The notes under the pieces are model-generated. The model saw nothing but the letters and a program-made list of their open reading frames with translations. It had not been told where the DNA came from and did not search any database. From assembly GCF_017874475.1 (NCBI RefSeq), contig NZ_JAGGLO010000008.1, positions 1 to 64,000 on the forward strand: a stretch of DNA of 64,000 nt, written 5' to 3'. This DNA is from Anaerococcus degeneri. GTDB lineage: Bacteria > Bacillota > Clostridia > Tissierellales > Peptoniphilaceae. Below are positions 38,355 to 46,633 of this stretch, one piece after another (position 1 is the first letter of the stretch; every line of letters begins with the position of its first letter). The translations under genes and the position numbers were made by a program.

Positions 38355-38840
38355 ATGAAAAAAAGTTTTAATTTTTTTGTTAAGGCGGCTCTTGTTTTTG
38401 GGCTTGCTTTGGGAATGAGTGCTTGTGGTAAGTCTAAGGCTGATGTTGAAGTTGGGTCTGATAATCTAATCAGTTTTGAAGAGACTGAGAAGGACTTTAT
38501 CGATTCTGCTAAAAAACTTGATTGGCCTGAGGGTTATGAAATTCCTGACCATTTAGATGATGATAAGGATGCAACTTTTGAAGCTGGTTTCGGCAATACT
38601 AGGGCGTCCCAATATTGGGAGGCTGCTTGGCAGGAGGAATGGTTAAATAATTATAAGACCAATCCAGACAAGGCTGAAAAAGCTATAAAAGAGCTTGAAA
38701 AAGCACCTGGTATGGCTTATATGGGTCTTGATAAGTGCGATGATGCCACTAGAAAATTTTTCAAAGAAGGTCTAGAAAAGGCCAAAGCTGGGGATCCTTC
38801 TGGTTTTGAAGAGAATTTAAAATTAAATGACCCAAGATAG
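38355..38840 (+). CDS. Small lipoprotein of unknown function
   Basis: 161 residues. The N-terminus is a lipoprotein signal: KK-start, hydrophobic stretch, lipobox GMSAC with Cys at about 24. The mature part is acidic and helical, with Trp-rich patches (YWEAAWQEEWLNNYKTNP). No catalytic motif or known domain recognised. AAAGGAG lies before the ATG, and the gene closes with its own terminator at 38845. Probably anchored on the outer face of the membrane. Confidence 0.8.
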   Translation: MKKSFNFFVKAALVFGLALGMSACGKSKADVEVGSDNLISFEETEKDFIDSAKKLDWPEGYEIPDHLDDDKDATFEAGFGNTRASQYWEAAWQEEWLNNYKTNPDKAEKAIKELEKAPGMAYMGLDKCDDATRKFFKEGLEKAKAGDPSGFEENLKLNDPR

Positions 38841-38844
38841 AAGC

Positions 38845-38875
38845 AAAAAAGACGAGGATTTTTCCCCGTCTTTTT
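38845..38875 (+). terminator. Terminator of the lipoprotein gene
   Basis: AAAAAGACGAGG and CCCCGTCTTTTT arms with a T-rich loop, right after the stop codon. Confidence 0.8.
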
Positions 38876-38951
38876 CCTTTGCATTTCTATGTTCTTTCTA
38901 TAATCCTTTACAATAATTTATGAAGCAAAATTCTAGAGATTTTCTCTTGTT

Positions 38952-40082
38952 TTAAATTATGAAAGCCCCCTTCTTGTCTATTTCTAGGGCTTTTATGCTA
39001 TAGGAATTTGATAATTTTCCTAATTTTTCCCTTATTTCTTTTTCTGAGATTTGATCGTATGCATTTAAGACTAGCATTATTGTAGACCCTGCCCCGCTTA
39101 GATAAGAGCCTAAAGCATGGGACTTCCTTATTATTTCCTCAATTTTTCCTATTTCTGGAATGAGTCCCATCCTGTATGGCTGGTGGATTTTGTCTTGGAT
39201 GGCAGTTTTCAAATTATCTTCACTTCCAGATTTCAAAGCTAATACCAGCATAGCCGCCCTAGAGATATTGAAAATTGCATCTTTCTTTGGATTTTCACCA
39301 AGAGCCTTAAGTAATGATGCGGCAAATTTATAAGGACTGGCTGTTGATAAAATCACGGTCTTTCTAAGGCCTAATTTATCAACAACAGCCTTGGCCACGC
39401 TTGTATGGGAATCTATCAAATATCCCTCATTTTCATAAACTTTTTTAATAGCTTCTTCAGTTTCCTTTTTATTGGCAAAGCCAGCAAAAATTCTGAAAAA
39501 TCGCCATCAAAACTAAAGCTTCCCTTTTTTCTTAAATCTTCCATCTTTTCTCTGACAACTTGGTCGGAAGACTTATGGAAAATCAACCTTTCAAGGTTTG
39601 ACAAAACCAAAATATCCATAGAAGGCGAAATTGTTTTGACTAGCATCATAGGTCCCACTTGTGAAAAAATCTGTCAAAACGTTGTTATCATTTGAAGCGA
39701 TTATTAATTGTCCAACAGGAAGACCCATTTCTTTGGCATAAAAACCAGCCAAAATATCCCCAAAATTACCAGTTGGCACGCAAAAAGATACCTGATTCCC
39801 ACAATTTATTTCATTTTTATTTACCAAGTCTGCATAGGCATAGAAATAGTAAACAACTTGGGGAAGGAGCCTGCCTATATTGATGGAATTTGCTGAAGAA
39901 AGATAGGTGTTTTTCTCTTTTAATTCCGCCTTTATGGCTTGGTCGTTAAAGATTTTTTTGACCGCTGTCTGCGCATAGTCAAAGTTGCCTTCGATTGCTA
40001 TGACCTTTGAATTTAGGGAATCTGTTGAATCCATCTGGAGCTTTTGTATGTCGCTAACGCCTTGGGTTGGATATAAAACCAA
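38952..40082 (-). pseudogene. Collapsed threonine synthase / homoserine kinase remnant (thrC-thrB)
   Basis: Three minus-strand frames make one degraded gene. 40082-39591 reads as the middle of threonine synthase (VLYPTQGVSDIQKLQMDS, FCVPTGNFGDILAGFYAKEM). 39658-39416 continues it (TISPSMDILVLSNLERLIF). After a second frameshift 39419-38952 gives its end (DSHTSVAKAV, STASPYKFAASLLKAL). That passes directly into the C-terminal half of homoserine kinase (DAIFNISRAAMLVLAL, HQPYRMGLIPE, SGAGSTIM). The N-terminal thirds of both enzymes are gone. A deletion has thus fused thrC to thrB, and two frameshifts followed. No functional product is likely. Confidence 0.85.
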
Positions 40083-40185
40083 AATATCAATATCTTCAGT
40101 ATCACGTTAAAGCAATTTTTAAAAAAATACATTTTTAATCCCGGTTGTCAATTATTAAGTAACTATGGTAAAGTAATGAAAACGT

Positions 40186-40220
40186 AACCCCACTTGACAT
40201 CATCAAGAAGGGGAATTTTT
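40186..40220 (+). terminator. Hairpin upstream of the PTS EIIA gene
   Basis: CCCC-TTG and CAA-GGGG arms around a short loop, followed by ATTTTT. It lies in the 269-base gap between the thr remnant and the EIIA gene, which otherwise shows no gene. Confidence 0.55.
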
Positions 40221-40351
40221 AATAAAATATTTTATCTCGAGCCAAACTATTTAGCCATTTAATGGTATAGTAAAGAGGAGAATAAATTTTGCATATTATT
40301 TCAAAAGGTCTTGGCCTTTTAGAGATTTTTTTATTATAGAAAGAGGATTTT

Positions 40352-40822
40352 ATGGTTGATTTTGACGGAAAATTATTTTTTGCACCCATGGATGGGGAAG
40401 TTTTGGACCTGACTGAATGTGTAGACCCTATTTTTTCCCAAGGAATTGTTGGGGCTGGGATTTTGATTATCCCTTCTGGATCCAAGGTTTATGCCCCTTG
40501 TGATGGCACAGTTTCTATCATTGCCAATTGTAGACATGGGATTGCTATTAAAAATCCAGCAGGTTTTCAAGTCCTTATCCACATTGGGATTGATACCGTA
40601 GAAATGGATGGGGATGGCTTTAAGTCTTTCAAAAAAGCGGGCGATGAAGTCAAGTGCGGAGACCTTTTGCTAGAATTTGACCTGGATAGGATCAAAAAGG
40701 CTGGTAAAAATATCCAATCACCTGTTGTCATAACAAACCCTGAGATCAAAAAGGTTGAGATCCTAAAAAGTGGCATGATAAATTTCGGTGATGAAATTTT
40801 TAGGATTTGTGATCCAAAATAA
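40352..40822 (+). CDS. PTS glucose-type EIIA domain protein
   Basis: 156 residues, a free-standing EIIA of the glucose family. It passes phosphate from HPr to a sugar permease. FFAPMDGEVLDLTECVDPIF, the HGIAIKN strand and the active His in QVLIHIGIDTVEMDG are conserved. No IIB or IIC gene is nearby, so it must serve a permease elsewhere or have a signalling role. It is followed on the same strand, after 60 bases, by a HAD phosphatase and PPi-phosphofructokinase, which suggests a sugar-metabolism operon. Confidence 0.92.
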   Translation: MVDFDGKLFFAPMDGEVLDLTECVDPIFSQGIVGAGILIIPSGSKVYAPCDGTVSIIANCRHGIAIKNPAGFQVLIHIGIDTVEMDGDGFKSFKKAGDEVKCGDLLLEFDLDRIKKAGKNIQSPVVITNPEIKKVEILKSGMINFGDEIFRICDPK

Positions 40823-40882
40823 GTAGAAAAGAATATAAAATAATAGATAAGAATAGATAAGAAAAAATAAGTTAGGAGTTGT

Positions 40883-41701
40883 ATGAAAAAATTAATTGCA
40901 GTTGATGTTGATGGGACCCTGGTTAATAGCAAGGGCGAAATTACTGAGAGGACTCGTGATGCTTTGATTTCAGCGACCAAGGTAGGCCATGAGGTCATGA
41001 TTGTGTCAGGTAGGGCAACCTATGCCCTAAGGCACCAGGCTGAGGCCCTTGCCTTTGACAAATTTGGTGGAATCCTTTCGTCTTTTAATGGTGGAGAGCT
41101 TTTCGATTTTAAGGAAAAGAGGGTCCTTGCTAGTCATAAGATGGACTATAATTTGGCCAAGGAAATCCTTGAATTTTCAAAGAATTTAGACCTGGAGCTT
41201 ATGATTTTTGATGGCAATAAAATACTTACAGATAGGCCGGATGGCTATTATGTTAAGCGCGAGTCAGAAATTATTGATATGGATATTAAGCCTGTTAAAG
41301 ACCTAAGAGATGGGCTTGATTTTGCACCAAACAAATTTCTTTTCGCCCAAGACCCTGATAAAATCGACAAACCTACCCAAAAACTTATGAAGAAATTTGG
41401 TCATGTGACTGAGCAGGTCAAGTCGATGAAGTTTTATTATGAGGTCATGCCCCTCGGTCTTTCCAAAGGCTCATCGATCATCGAAGCCTGCAAGATTTTT
41501 GGGATTGACATCAAGGATACCATAGTCTTTGGTGATCAAATGAACGATATGTCAATGTTTGAAGTGGCTGGCACAGGTGTTGCTATGGCCAATGCGGTTG
41601 ACCCTATAAAAGATGTCGCAGATTATGTGACCAAGTCTAATGATGAAGATGGAATTGCTTATTATTTAGAAAATTTCGTATTGAATAAGGAGGAGAAATG
41701 A
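40883..41701 (+). CDS. Cof-type HAD-IIB sugar phosphatase
   Basis: 272 residues. IAVDVDGTLVNSKGEIT is motif I, VSGRA motif II region, GLSKGSSI with the Lys motif, and VFGDQMNDMSMFEVAGTG motif IV, then VAMANAVDPIKDVADYV. Family members dephosphorylate sugar phosphates or related compounds. Its stop overlaps the start of the phosphofructokinase gene by 4 bases (ATGA), which hints at a joint role in sugar phosphate control. Confidence 0.9.
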   Translation: MKKLIAVDVDGTLVNSKGEITERTRDALISATKVGHEVMIVSGRATYALRHQAEALAFDKFGGILSSFNGGELFDFKEKRVLASHKMDYNLAKEILEFSKNLDLELMIFDGNKILTDRPDGYYVKRESEIIDMDIKPVKDLRDGLDFAPNKFLFAQDPDKIDKPTQKLMKKFGHVTEQVKSMKFYYEVMPLGLSKGSSIIEACKIFGIDIKDTIVFGDQMNDMSMFEVAGTGVAMANAVDPIKDVADYVTKSNDEDGIAYYLENFVLNKEEK

Positions 41702-42924
41702 ATCTAATTGTCGCCCAATCAGGCGGACCAACCTCTGTTATTAACTCATCTTTAGCAGGTGTAATCGACAGCGGTATTGATAATGATTTTGATAAAATTT
41801 TTGTTTCTATGAACGGGATTGAAGGAATTATTAACGAGAATATCAGGCTTGTGGACGCTGAGGTCTTCACCAAGGAAAATATGACCAAAAAACTTAAGGC
41901 AAGACCAGCATCTATACTCGGTTCTTGCAGGTTTAAACTTGACGATGACCTAGATAGTCCGGTTTACGAAAAGATTTTTGCCGTCCTTAAGAAAAATGAC
42001 ATTGGACTCTTTGTCTACATAGGTGGCAATGATTCCATGGATACAGTCAAGAAGTTAAATACCTATATAGATTACAAAAAAATCGAGAGAATCAATGTAA
42101 TTGGCTGTCCAAAGACCATTGACAACGACCTTGAAGGCATGGACCATTCTCCAGGATTTGGATCTGCTGCCAAGTATATCGCCTCAACCTTGAGGTCTCT
42201 TAGATGTGATGTGGATATTTACGACCTTGAAAGTGTGACCTTTGTTGAAATCATGGGCCGCCACGCAGGTTGGCTAGCCGCATCAAGCCTCATTGCTAAT
42301 TACGATTATCCAAAAGATTTAGTCAATCTCTTATATATTCCAGAAGACGAAATGTCTATAGATGAACTTCTAGACGACATCAGGGAGGCTTTGAAAAAAG
42401 AGAAAAACCTCCTAGTTGCCATTGCTGAAGGCTTCAGGGATACAGGCGGAATTTTGTCTGAGGAAGTTTTCACCAACACCAAAGATGGCTTCAACCACCC
42501 AATCGTATCAGGCGTTTGCCAAAGACTTGCCGACCTCGTTAGAGATAGGCTAAATATCAAATCTAGGGCAGTCGAGCTAAATATCGTCCAAAGATCAAAC
42601 ACTCTTATTTCTGAAGTTGACTCAAGAGAAGCCTACAACCTAGGCTACAGAGCAGTTGAAATTGGAATCGATAGGACCAACCTAGTCCCAGTTTTAAGGA
42701 GAAAAGACGGCGAGACCTACGAGGTTTATTATACAGAAGTTGCCCCAGATGAGATAGCCAATAGGGAAATGAAAATCCCACAAGAATGGCTAGTCGACAA
42801 GAAAACCCTCCAAGAAAAAATCCTAGCCTATGCCCTCCCACTAATCGAAGGCGAAGTAGACCAAACCTACGAAAACGGCATGCCAGTTTTTGTGAAAATA
42901 GAAGATTTCACTAGGGAAATTTAG
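41698..42924 (+). CDS. PPi-dependent 6-phosphofructokinase
   Basis: 408 residues. It phosphorylates fructose-6-phosphate. The N-terminal QSGGPTSVINSSLAG and catalytic TIDNDL are family motifs. Two residues point to pyrophosphate as donor. GGNDSMDT replaces the GGDGS of ATP enzymes, and Lys precedes TIDND (CPKTIDND) where ATP enzymes have Gly-x-Pro-Gly. MGRHAGWLAASS and AEGF are also present. The reaction is reversible and saves ATP. It is coupled to the upstream HAD gene and closed by a terminator at 42943. Confidence 0.92.
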   Translation: MNLIVAQSGGPTSVINSSLAGVIDSGIDNDFDKIFVSMNGIEGIINENIRLVDAEVFTKENMTKKLKARPASILGSCRFKLDDDLDSPVYEKIFAVLKKNDIGLFVYIGGNDSMDTVKKLNTYIDYKKIERINVIGCPKTIDNDLEGMDHSPGFGSAAKYIASTLRSLRCDVDIYDLESVTFVEIMGRHAGWLAASSLIANYDYPKDLVNLLYIPEDEMSIDELLDDIREALKKEKNLLVAIAEGFRDTGGILSEEVFTNTKDGFNHPIVSGVCQRLADLVRDRLNIKSRAVELNIVQRSNTLISEVDSREAYNLGYRAVEIGIDRTNLVPVLRRKDGETYEVYYTEVAPDEIANREMKIPQEWLVDKKTLQEKILAYALPLIEGEVDQTYENGMPVFVKIEDFTREI

Positions 42925-42942
42925 GAAAAATCAAATAAAAAC

Positions 42943-42990
42943 AAACCCCAGCCAAGGCTTGAAAAAAACAAGTCCAGCTGGGGTTTTTGT
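42943..42990 (+). terminator. Terminator of the sugar-metabolism operon
   Basis: CCCCAGC (42946-42952) and GCTGGGG (42977-42983) followed by TTTTTG; the loop contains a further CTTG/CAAG pair. Confidence 0.85.
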
Positions 42991-43018
42991 TTTTTGGGTT
43001 TTGTTAAGAAATGTGGAC

Positions 43019-43237
43019 TCTTCGAATATTGTGGATCCTGCTTTATAATGTCTTCCTAATACTAAATCTCTGCGTATATTCTGGTCCTTGATTTATAAGG
43101 TCCCTCGGCGGCCTGCGGCCTTTGTCGGGACGGCGCTGTGGGATTGGTAACAACTTACGCCGTCCCGAGCGAAGGATCGTAGCGACTGACGAGGACCTTA
43201 TAGCTTGAGGACCAGGATTAACGAAGAAATACACTTA
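43019..43237. repeat. Palindromic repeat family R: one degenerate arm and one full copy
   Basis: 43019-43056 is a degenerate left arm (CTTCGAATATTGTGGATCC). 43081-43218 is a full copy. Its left arm contains CTGGTCC, TTTATAAGGTCCCTCG and GTCGGGACGGCG. Its right arm mirrors this as CGCCGTCCCGA, GACGAGGACCTTATA and AGGACCAG, followed by CGAAGA. Inner short hairpins (GGCCTGCGGCC) are also present. All reading frames across it give Arg/Pro-rich nonsense, so I call it non-coding. Other copies lie near 43575, 58610, 62040-62500 and 62880. Confidence 0.8.
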
Positions 43238-43255
43238 TATCATCTGATAATGTGC

Positions 43256-43261
43256 TATAAT
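43256..43261 (+). promoter_or_regulatory. -10 box of the third toxin mRNA
   Basis: A perfect TATAAT 35 bases before the toxin ATG. The -35 region is weak. The leader that follows forms CTCCT/AGGAG (43270-43285), which places the ribosome site inside a hairpin. Confidence 0.55.
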
Positions 43262-43295
43262 ATAAATATCTCCTAAAGTAAGGAGGTGAATTCTG

Positions 43296-43400
43296 ATGGA
43301 GATATCACTCTATTTCTTGGAAAATTTATTTTTTCCACTGCTAGTTGCTTTGATTATTATTTATATCGAAAAATATATTGATAACAACACTAGCAAGTAA
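43296..43400 (+). CDS. Fst-like type I toxin, 34 residues (third locus)
   Basis: A 34-residue ORF with the strong ribosome site AAGGAGGTG. It starts MEISLYFLENLFFPLLVALI, forms a single hydrophobic helix with a central Pro, and ends in a polar tail (EKYIDNNTSK). Helix, Pro and charged end are the plan of Fst/Ldr peptides. The ribosome site is caught in the leader hairpin CTCCT/AGGAG. The ORF is followed at once by the bidirectional terminator at 43402, beyond which an antisense RNA is encoded on the minus strand. It is not similar in sequence to the copies at 13771/14189 but has the same layout. Assignment is architectural. Confidence 0.65.
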   Translation: MEISLYFLENLFFPLLVALIIIYIEKYIDNNTSK

Positions 43401-43401
43401 T

Positions 43402-43434
43402 AAAAAGACGGTAGCAGCAACTACCGTCTTTTTT
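43402..43434. terminator. Shared bidirectional terminator of the third toxin locus
   Basis: AAAAGACGGTAG, a 6-base loop, CTACCGTCTTTTTT: a perfect GC-containing stem with A and T runs on both sides, between convergent toxin and antisense transcripts. Confidence 0.85.
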
Positions 43435-43510
43435 GATTCTCATGGAGAATCTCACTCTATTTGTTTTTTTCTTGGTTGACCAAGAGCTTTTTTTAGAGGT
43501 GGCTTCTCTT
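43405..43510 (-). ncRNA. Probable antitoxin antisense RNA of the third locus
   Basis: A minus-strand promoter TTGAAA (43544-43539), 16 bases, TATAAT (43522-43517) would give an RNA of about 105 nt from near 43510 to the terminator at 43402. It contains the complement of ATGGAGAATCTCACTCTATT (from 43442). This closely repeats the first bases of the toxin ORF, ATGGAGATATCACTCTATTT (43296-43315). The RNA can therefore pair with the toxin start, as in par. Promoter spacing and boxes are the same as in the two loci at 13666 and 14086. Confidence 0.65.
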
Positions 43511-43516
43511 GAGTTA

Positions 43517-43544
43517 ATTATATCATTTTTGCTGGTATTTTCAA
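43517..43544 (-). promoter_or_regulatory. Promoter of the third antisense RNA
   Basis: Minus strand: TTGAAA at 43544-43539, 16-base spacer, perfect TATAAT at 43522-43517. Confidence 0.7.
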
Positions 43545-43574
43545 GTGCTTGCGGTTTGGGGTTATTGCATCATA

Positions 43575-43800
43575 TATTCTGGTCCCTTGGCAGTACGATC
43601 CCTCCTCGTTCTGCGGCCTATGTCAACGGTAGTTTTCTGGCTCACTCTTATCCATTCCGGATAAAGAGTTCACCTCGAAAAGCCTCGATTAAGGGCTGCC
43701 ATCAGTTCACTACGCTCACTGTGGCCAGACCCATTAGAGACGGCTCGATGGGAGTTGGCTTAACATCTATCAATGTTTGGCAAAAGCCAAACGAGCCCAG
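43575..43800. repeat. Repeat family R, degenerate left arm plus 115-base module
   Basis: ATATTCTGGTCCC starts a degenerate left arm. From about 43627 to 43742 follows a module (ACTCTTATCC/GGATAAAGAGT hairpin, then CTCGATTAAGGGCTGCC and CATTAGAGACGGC) that recurs almost unchanged at 62223-62338. After it the sequence passes into the large element E1. No gene is supported here. Confidence 0.75.
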
Positions 43801-44266
43801 CAAAATCTAGAACATCGAGACCCTTTCTCCCCTTTATCGGGTAAAGATTTCTAATCAAGGTCACCGTAAAGAAAATCGCATGTTTGAGCGTAGCGAGTTT
43901 GCGATTTTTAGGTGACCGACGATTAGAACTCTGTGGGGAGATACGTAAAGAGATACGAAGTCAATCTCCATACAAAAGAGGTTTGCCGTAGGCAAACTTC
44001 TGCTTTCGCACTCCGCTAAGGAGCAGTCGGGGGTGTAGCGTAAGGGGGTTTTAGGGGGACATAAACGCCCCTTGATTTGGGGCGTTTATGCCGGAAACGT
44101 AGTGCGGGAGCACGAAGTAGTTTGCGAAGCAAACGGGTTTCCGGTCAGTGAGGGACACTGCGGCGCTCTAAGCCGCTTGGGCAAGTTGTCCCTTGGGCCT
44201 CCCCTTTGTACGGAGGGGTCATGTAAATAACCTATATTATATAAGATAATTCAATCTCGGATTGAA
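43800..44266. repeat. Large structured repeat element E, copy E1 (partial)
   Basis: It shares with copies E2-E4 the TTTGGC/GCCAAA hairpin, the TTTATCGGGTAAAGATTTCT segment, a GATTTCTAAT...ATTAGAA stem, GTTTGAGCG/CGAGTT loops, the GGTTTGCC-GGCAAAC hairpin, GCACTCCGCT--GGAGCAGT, the GGGGGTGTAGCGTAAGGGGG box and the terminal GTACGGAGGGGTCATGTAAAT. It has its own sub-hairpins (CATAAACGCCCC/GGGGCGTTTATG and CGGAAAC/GTTTCCGG). The left terminus is missing; it is fused to repeat R. It ends at AATCTCGGATT, 7 bases from the rlmH stop. Confidence 0.75.
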
Positions 44267-44272
44267 AAAACT

Positions 44273-44755
44273 CTACTTATGGTATGGCTCCCTATTTATT
44301 ATCCTATAAGCCCTGTAGATTTGTTCCATTAGGATTACTCTCATTAGCTGGTGGGGGTAGGTCATTTTACCGAATGATATTCTATAATTGGACCTTGCTA
44401 AGACATTATCTCCCAGTCCATTTGAACCGCCTATGACAAAGACCATGTCCCTGCCAAAGCCGTCTAGCATTTCGTCTTGGATTAATTTTGCAAATTTTAT
44501 TGAATCCAGGGCCTTGCCATTAATTTCTAGGGTCACAAGGAAGGCGTCGTCCTTGATTTTCCCTAGGATTCTCTCACCCTCAGCGTTTTTTACCTGGTCT
44601 ACTTCCTTTTCTGACAAGGTCTCTGGGGCCTTTTCATCGGCCACTTCCACAATTTCAACCTTATTATAGGAACTCATCCTTTTTTGGTACTCAGCAATGG
44701 CTTCCCTGTAGAATTTTTCCTTGATCTTCCCTACGCCGATTATTTTAATTAGCAT
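44273..44755 (-). CDS. rlmH: 23S rRNA (pseudouridine-1915 N3)-methyltransferase RlmH
   Basis: 160 residues, the family's normal size. A SPOUT methyltransferase that acts on helix 69 of 23S rRNA in assembled ribosomes. [20 protein letters not shown] at the start, the SAM-knot [13 protein letters not shown] and the C-terminal [20 protein letters not shown] then REPYHK are diagnostic. The start overlaps the stop of the ATP-cone gene by one base (TAATG). The stop is only 7 bases from the end of repeat element E1. Confidence 0.97.
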   Translation of the reverse strand: MLIKIIGVGKIKEKFYREAIAEYQKRMSSYNKVEIVEVADEKAPETLSEKEVDQVKNAEGERILGKIKDDAFLVTLEINGKALDSIKFAKLIQDEMLDGFGRDMVFVIGGSNGLGDNVLARSNYRISFGKMTYPHQLMRVILMEQIYRAYRIINREPYHK

Positions 44756-45159
44756 TAGTTTTGATTTTTGGCATAGTCAGCGTAGGCCTGGCTAATCTTT
44801 GAAAAGCCATCATTTTCCAAGGCTTCTAGGACAATATCTCTCACTTCTGTAGTTTTTGTAATCCTCTTAACATCGCCATGAAATAGCCTATCTGCCACGT
44901 CTTTTAAGATAATTGAAACATCAGATGTGTTTATTTGCATACCTGCTCTGTCGGCTGCGTTTTTGATTGATCTTCCTAGCTTATCTTCATTGTATTTTTC
45001 AAGATTTCCACTTCTTTTTACTACATATTCATCCTTGCCTGTGATCATTTCCATTATCTCATCAACTGGCAAAGATTTGGCTATTTGGCCAAGGTCTAGG
45101 CCCTCAATCTTGTTATTTTCCAAAAAATCTGTCAATAAATTTAATATTTTTTCTGTCAT
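44755..45159 (-). CDS. ATP-cone domain protein
   Basis: 134 residues. Residues about 40-130 form an ATP-cone, the nucleotide-sensing domain of ribonucleotide reductases and Nrd[21 protein letters not shown], then NAADRAG and [10 protein letters not shown]. The first 40 residues are a helical extension. There is no zinc finger, so it is not NrdR itself. It stands between dinB and rlmH. It could sense ATP/dATP and regulate a partner, but the sequence gives no partner. Confidence 0.8.
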   Translation of the reverse strand: MTEKILNLLTDFLENNKIEGLDLGQIAKSLPVDEIMEMITGKDEYVVKRSGNLEKYNEDKLGRSIKNAADRAGMQINTSDVSIILKDVADRLFHGDVKRITKTTEVRDIVLEALENDGFSKISQAYADYAKNQN

Positions 45160-45222
45160 TTTTTCTCCTAAATTTCAAATATTCTTCTACTTATTTTTAT
45201 ACCCAAAATCCGCCAAAGCTTA

Positions 45223-46464
45223 TCAGGAATTGTAGTGCCTGTTGGGCAAGGTAATGATTTCGTTAAGCTCTTTTGGAAGTTTGATGTCCCTTTTGAGGGC
45301 GGCAAAGGAAATGGCATCTTTGCCGTATTTTTTCCTGATTTCGTAGATGGCCTTATCGCAAGATTCTTCCTTGAAATACTTATCACATTCGGTAAAAATA
45401 TCAAGCTGGCTGCCAGACCCCAATGGCCTTAGCTTAGTAGCCCTAATTCCAACTGCTCTCACAGGCAAAGGCCAGTCATATTTTTGGCAAAATAGCTTAA
45501 AACCAGCGTCTGCCAAGGTTATGGAAGACTGGCTTGCAAGTTTGAGGTCAGCCGCAAAGTGTTGGGAAAAAAGTTCGGAGTCCCTCACAAAAACCTCAAC
45601 CCCATTGGCCTCAAGCCCCGCTTCCCTAAGCCTTCTTGATACAGAAAAGCTCAACTCTTGGATGACGTTTTTGACTTCGCCATTATTTAAAAGGTCCTTC
45701 CTACAAGTCGAAGAATTTCCGATTGTTTTAATGATGTCCTTGTGATTTATATCCACAACCGGGCGTCTGTCTTCCCCGTTAGCGTAGGTCCAAAGATAGA
45801 CCCCATTTATTCCTAGGAGATTTTCTAAAAGGCTAACAGGAGTCTTGGCCAAATCGCCCAAGGTGTAAATTCCAATGTGGTTAAGCTTGGCCTTAGTGGC
45901 CCTGCCAATACCTACCATAGCCTCAACCTTTTGTGGCCAGATCTTTTCCCTCCAATTATCCTGGTCAATGACTGTTATGGCATCAGGTTTTTTCATATCT
46001 GATCCAAGCTTTGCAAAAATCTTGCAAAAAGAAACCCCAATAGACACTGTAAGGCCGACTTCCTCCTTCATGCGCCTAGAAATTTCCTGAGCAATGTCCA
46101 TTCCCGACCCAAAAAGCCTGGTAGAGCCTGACACATCTAGGAAACACTCATCAAGGCCAAAGGATTCGACCTGGTTAGTATAGTCGTAGTAGATTTTCTT
46201 GGCCATTTTTGAATGTTTGAGATATTGGTCATATTGGGGTGGCACGAGTATTAGGTCCCTGCAATGGGCGAGGGCCTCCCAAATTGGCATACCAGTTTTG
46301 ACCCCCATTTCCTTGGCTTCCTGGCTTTTGGCAAGGATGATTCCGTTCCTATTTTTGGGATTGCCCGCAACAGCCATGGCCTTGCCCCTAAGGGTAGGAT
46401 TAAGCTTGGCCTCTATAGATGCATAGCAGGCGTTCATATCTGAATGTAGGATGATTCTCTTCAT
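45223..46464 (-). CDS. dinB: DNA polymerase IV (Y-family translesion polymerase)
   Basis: 413 residues. It copies damaged DNA. Catalytic acidic residues are in ILHSDMNACYASIE (Asp 9) and ESFGLDECFLDVSGS (Asp-Glu about 104-105). A helix-hairpin-helix thumb lies near VGIGRATKAKLNHIGIYTLG, and the little-finger domain fills residues about 240-350. The C-terminus has no clear clamp-binding motif that I can point to. It is divergent from the XRE/ImmA pair across a 169-base region that holds a perfect palindrome (46516). Confidence 0.95.
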   Translation of the reverse strand: MKRIILHSDMNACYASIEAKLNPTLRGKAMAVAGNPKNRNGIILAKSQEAKEMGVKTGMPIWEALAHCRDLILVPPQYDQYLKHSKMAKKIYYDYTNQVESFGLDECFLDVSGSTRLFGSGMDIAQEISRRMKEEVGLTVSIGVSFCKIFAKLGSDMKKPDAITVIDQDNWREKIWPQKVEAMVGIGRATKAKLNHIGIYTLGDLAKTPVSLLENLLGINGVYLWTYANGEDRRPVVDINHKDIIKTIGNSSTCRKDLLNNGEVKNVIQELSFSVSRRLREAGLEANGVEVFVRDSELFSQHFAADLKLASQSSITLADAGFKLFCQKYDWPLPVRAVGIRATKLRPLGSGSQLDIFTECDKYFKEESCDKAIYEIRKKYGKDAISFAALKRDIKLPKELNEIITLPNRHYNS

Positions 46465-46515
46465 TGTAGACTCCTTCTTGTGAATATTTACTAAAATTCT
46501 TGATTATTCTAGACT

Positions 46516-46532
46516 CTTAATGTATAATTAAG
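46516..46532. promoter_or_regulatory. Candidate operator between dinB and the XRE gene
   Basis: CTTAAT, five bases, ATTAAG: a perfect 6-bp inverted repeat. A related GTTAATTATAAG lies about 20 bases to the right. The site is placed where a phage-type repressor could control both divergent genes. No clear LexA box was seen. Confidence 0.45.
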
Positions 46533-46633
46533 ACAATAAGTGACTGTAAGTTAATTATAAGACACTCAACGTCTTTTGTCAAGACATTTGTTTTGGAATT
46601 AGGAGAAATTTTTAAAAAGAATCGAGGAAAATT

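Noticed and set aside
39416-39658. 80-codon minus-strand ORF as an independent gene
   Set aside because: Its first half is threonine synthase sequence in a shifted frame; it belongs to the thr remnant.
40373-40998. Minus-strand ORFs opposite the PTS EIIA and HAD genes
   Set aside because: They are antisense shadows of well-supported genes, without ribosome sites.
44155-44185. Possible tRNA (GCGGC/GCCGC stem)
   Set aside because: The stem is isolated; there are no T-loop, anticodon or acceptor features.
43800-44266. Group II intron or rRNA-like RNA
   Set aside because: I looked for a domain V hairpin, intron-encoded reverse transcriptase and conserved rRNA words in the E elements and found none.
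46480-46560. LexA box upstream of dinB
   Set aside because: No GAAC-N4-GTTC type palindrome is present; only the CTTAAT/ATTAAG repeat was found.
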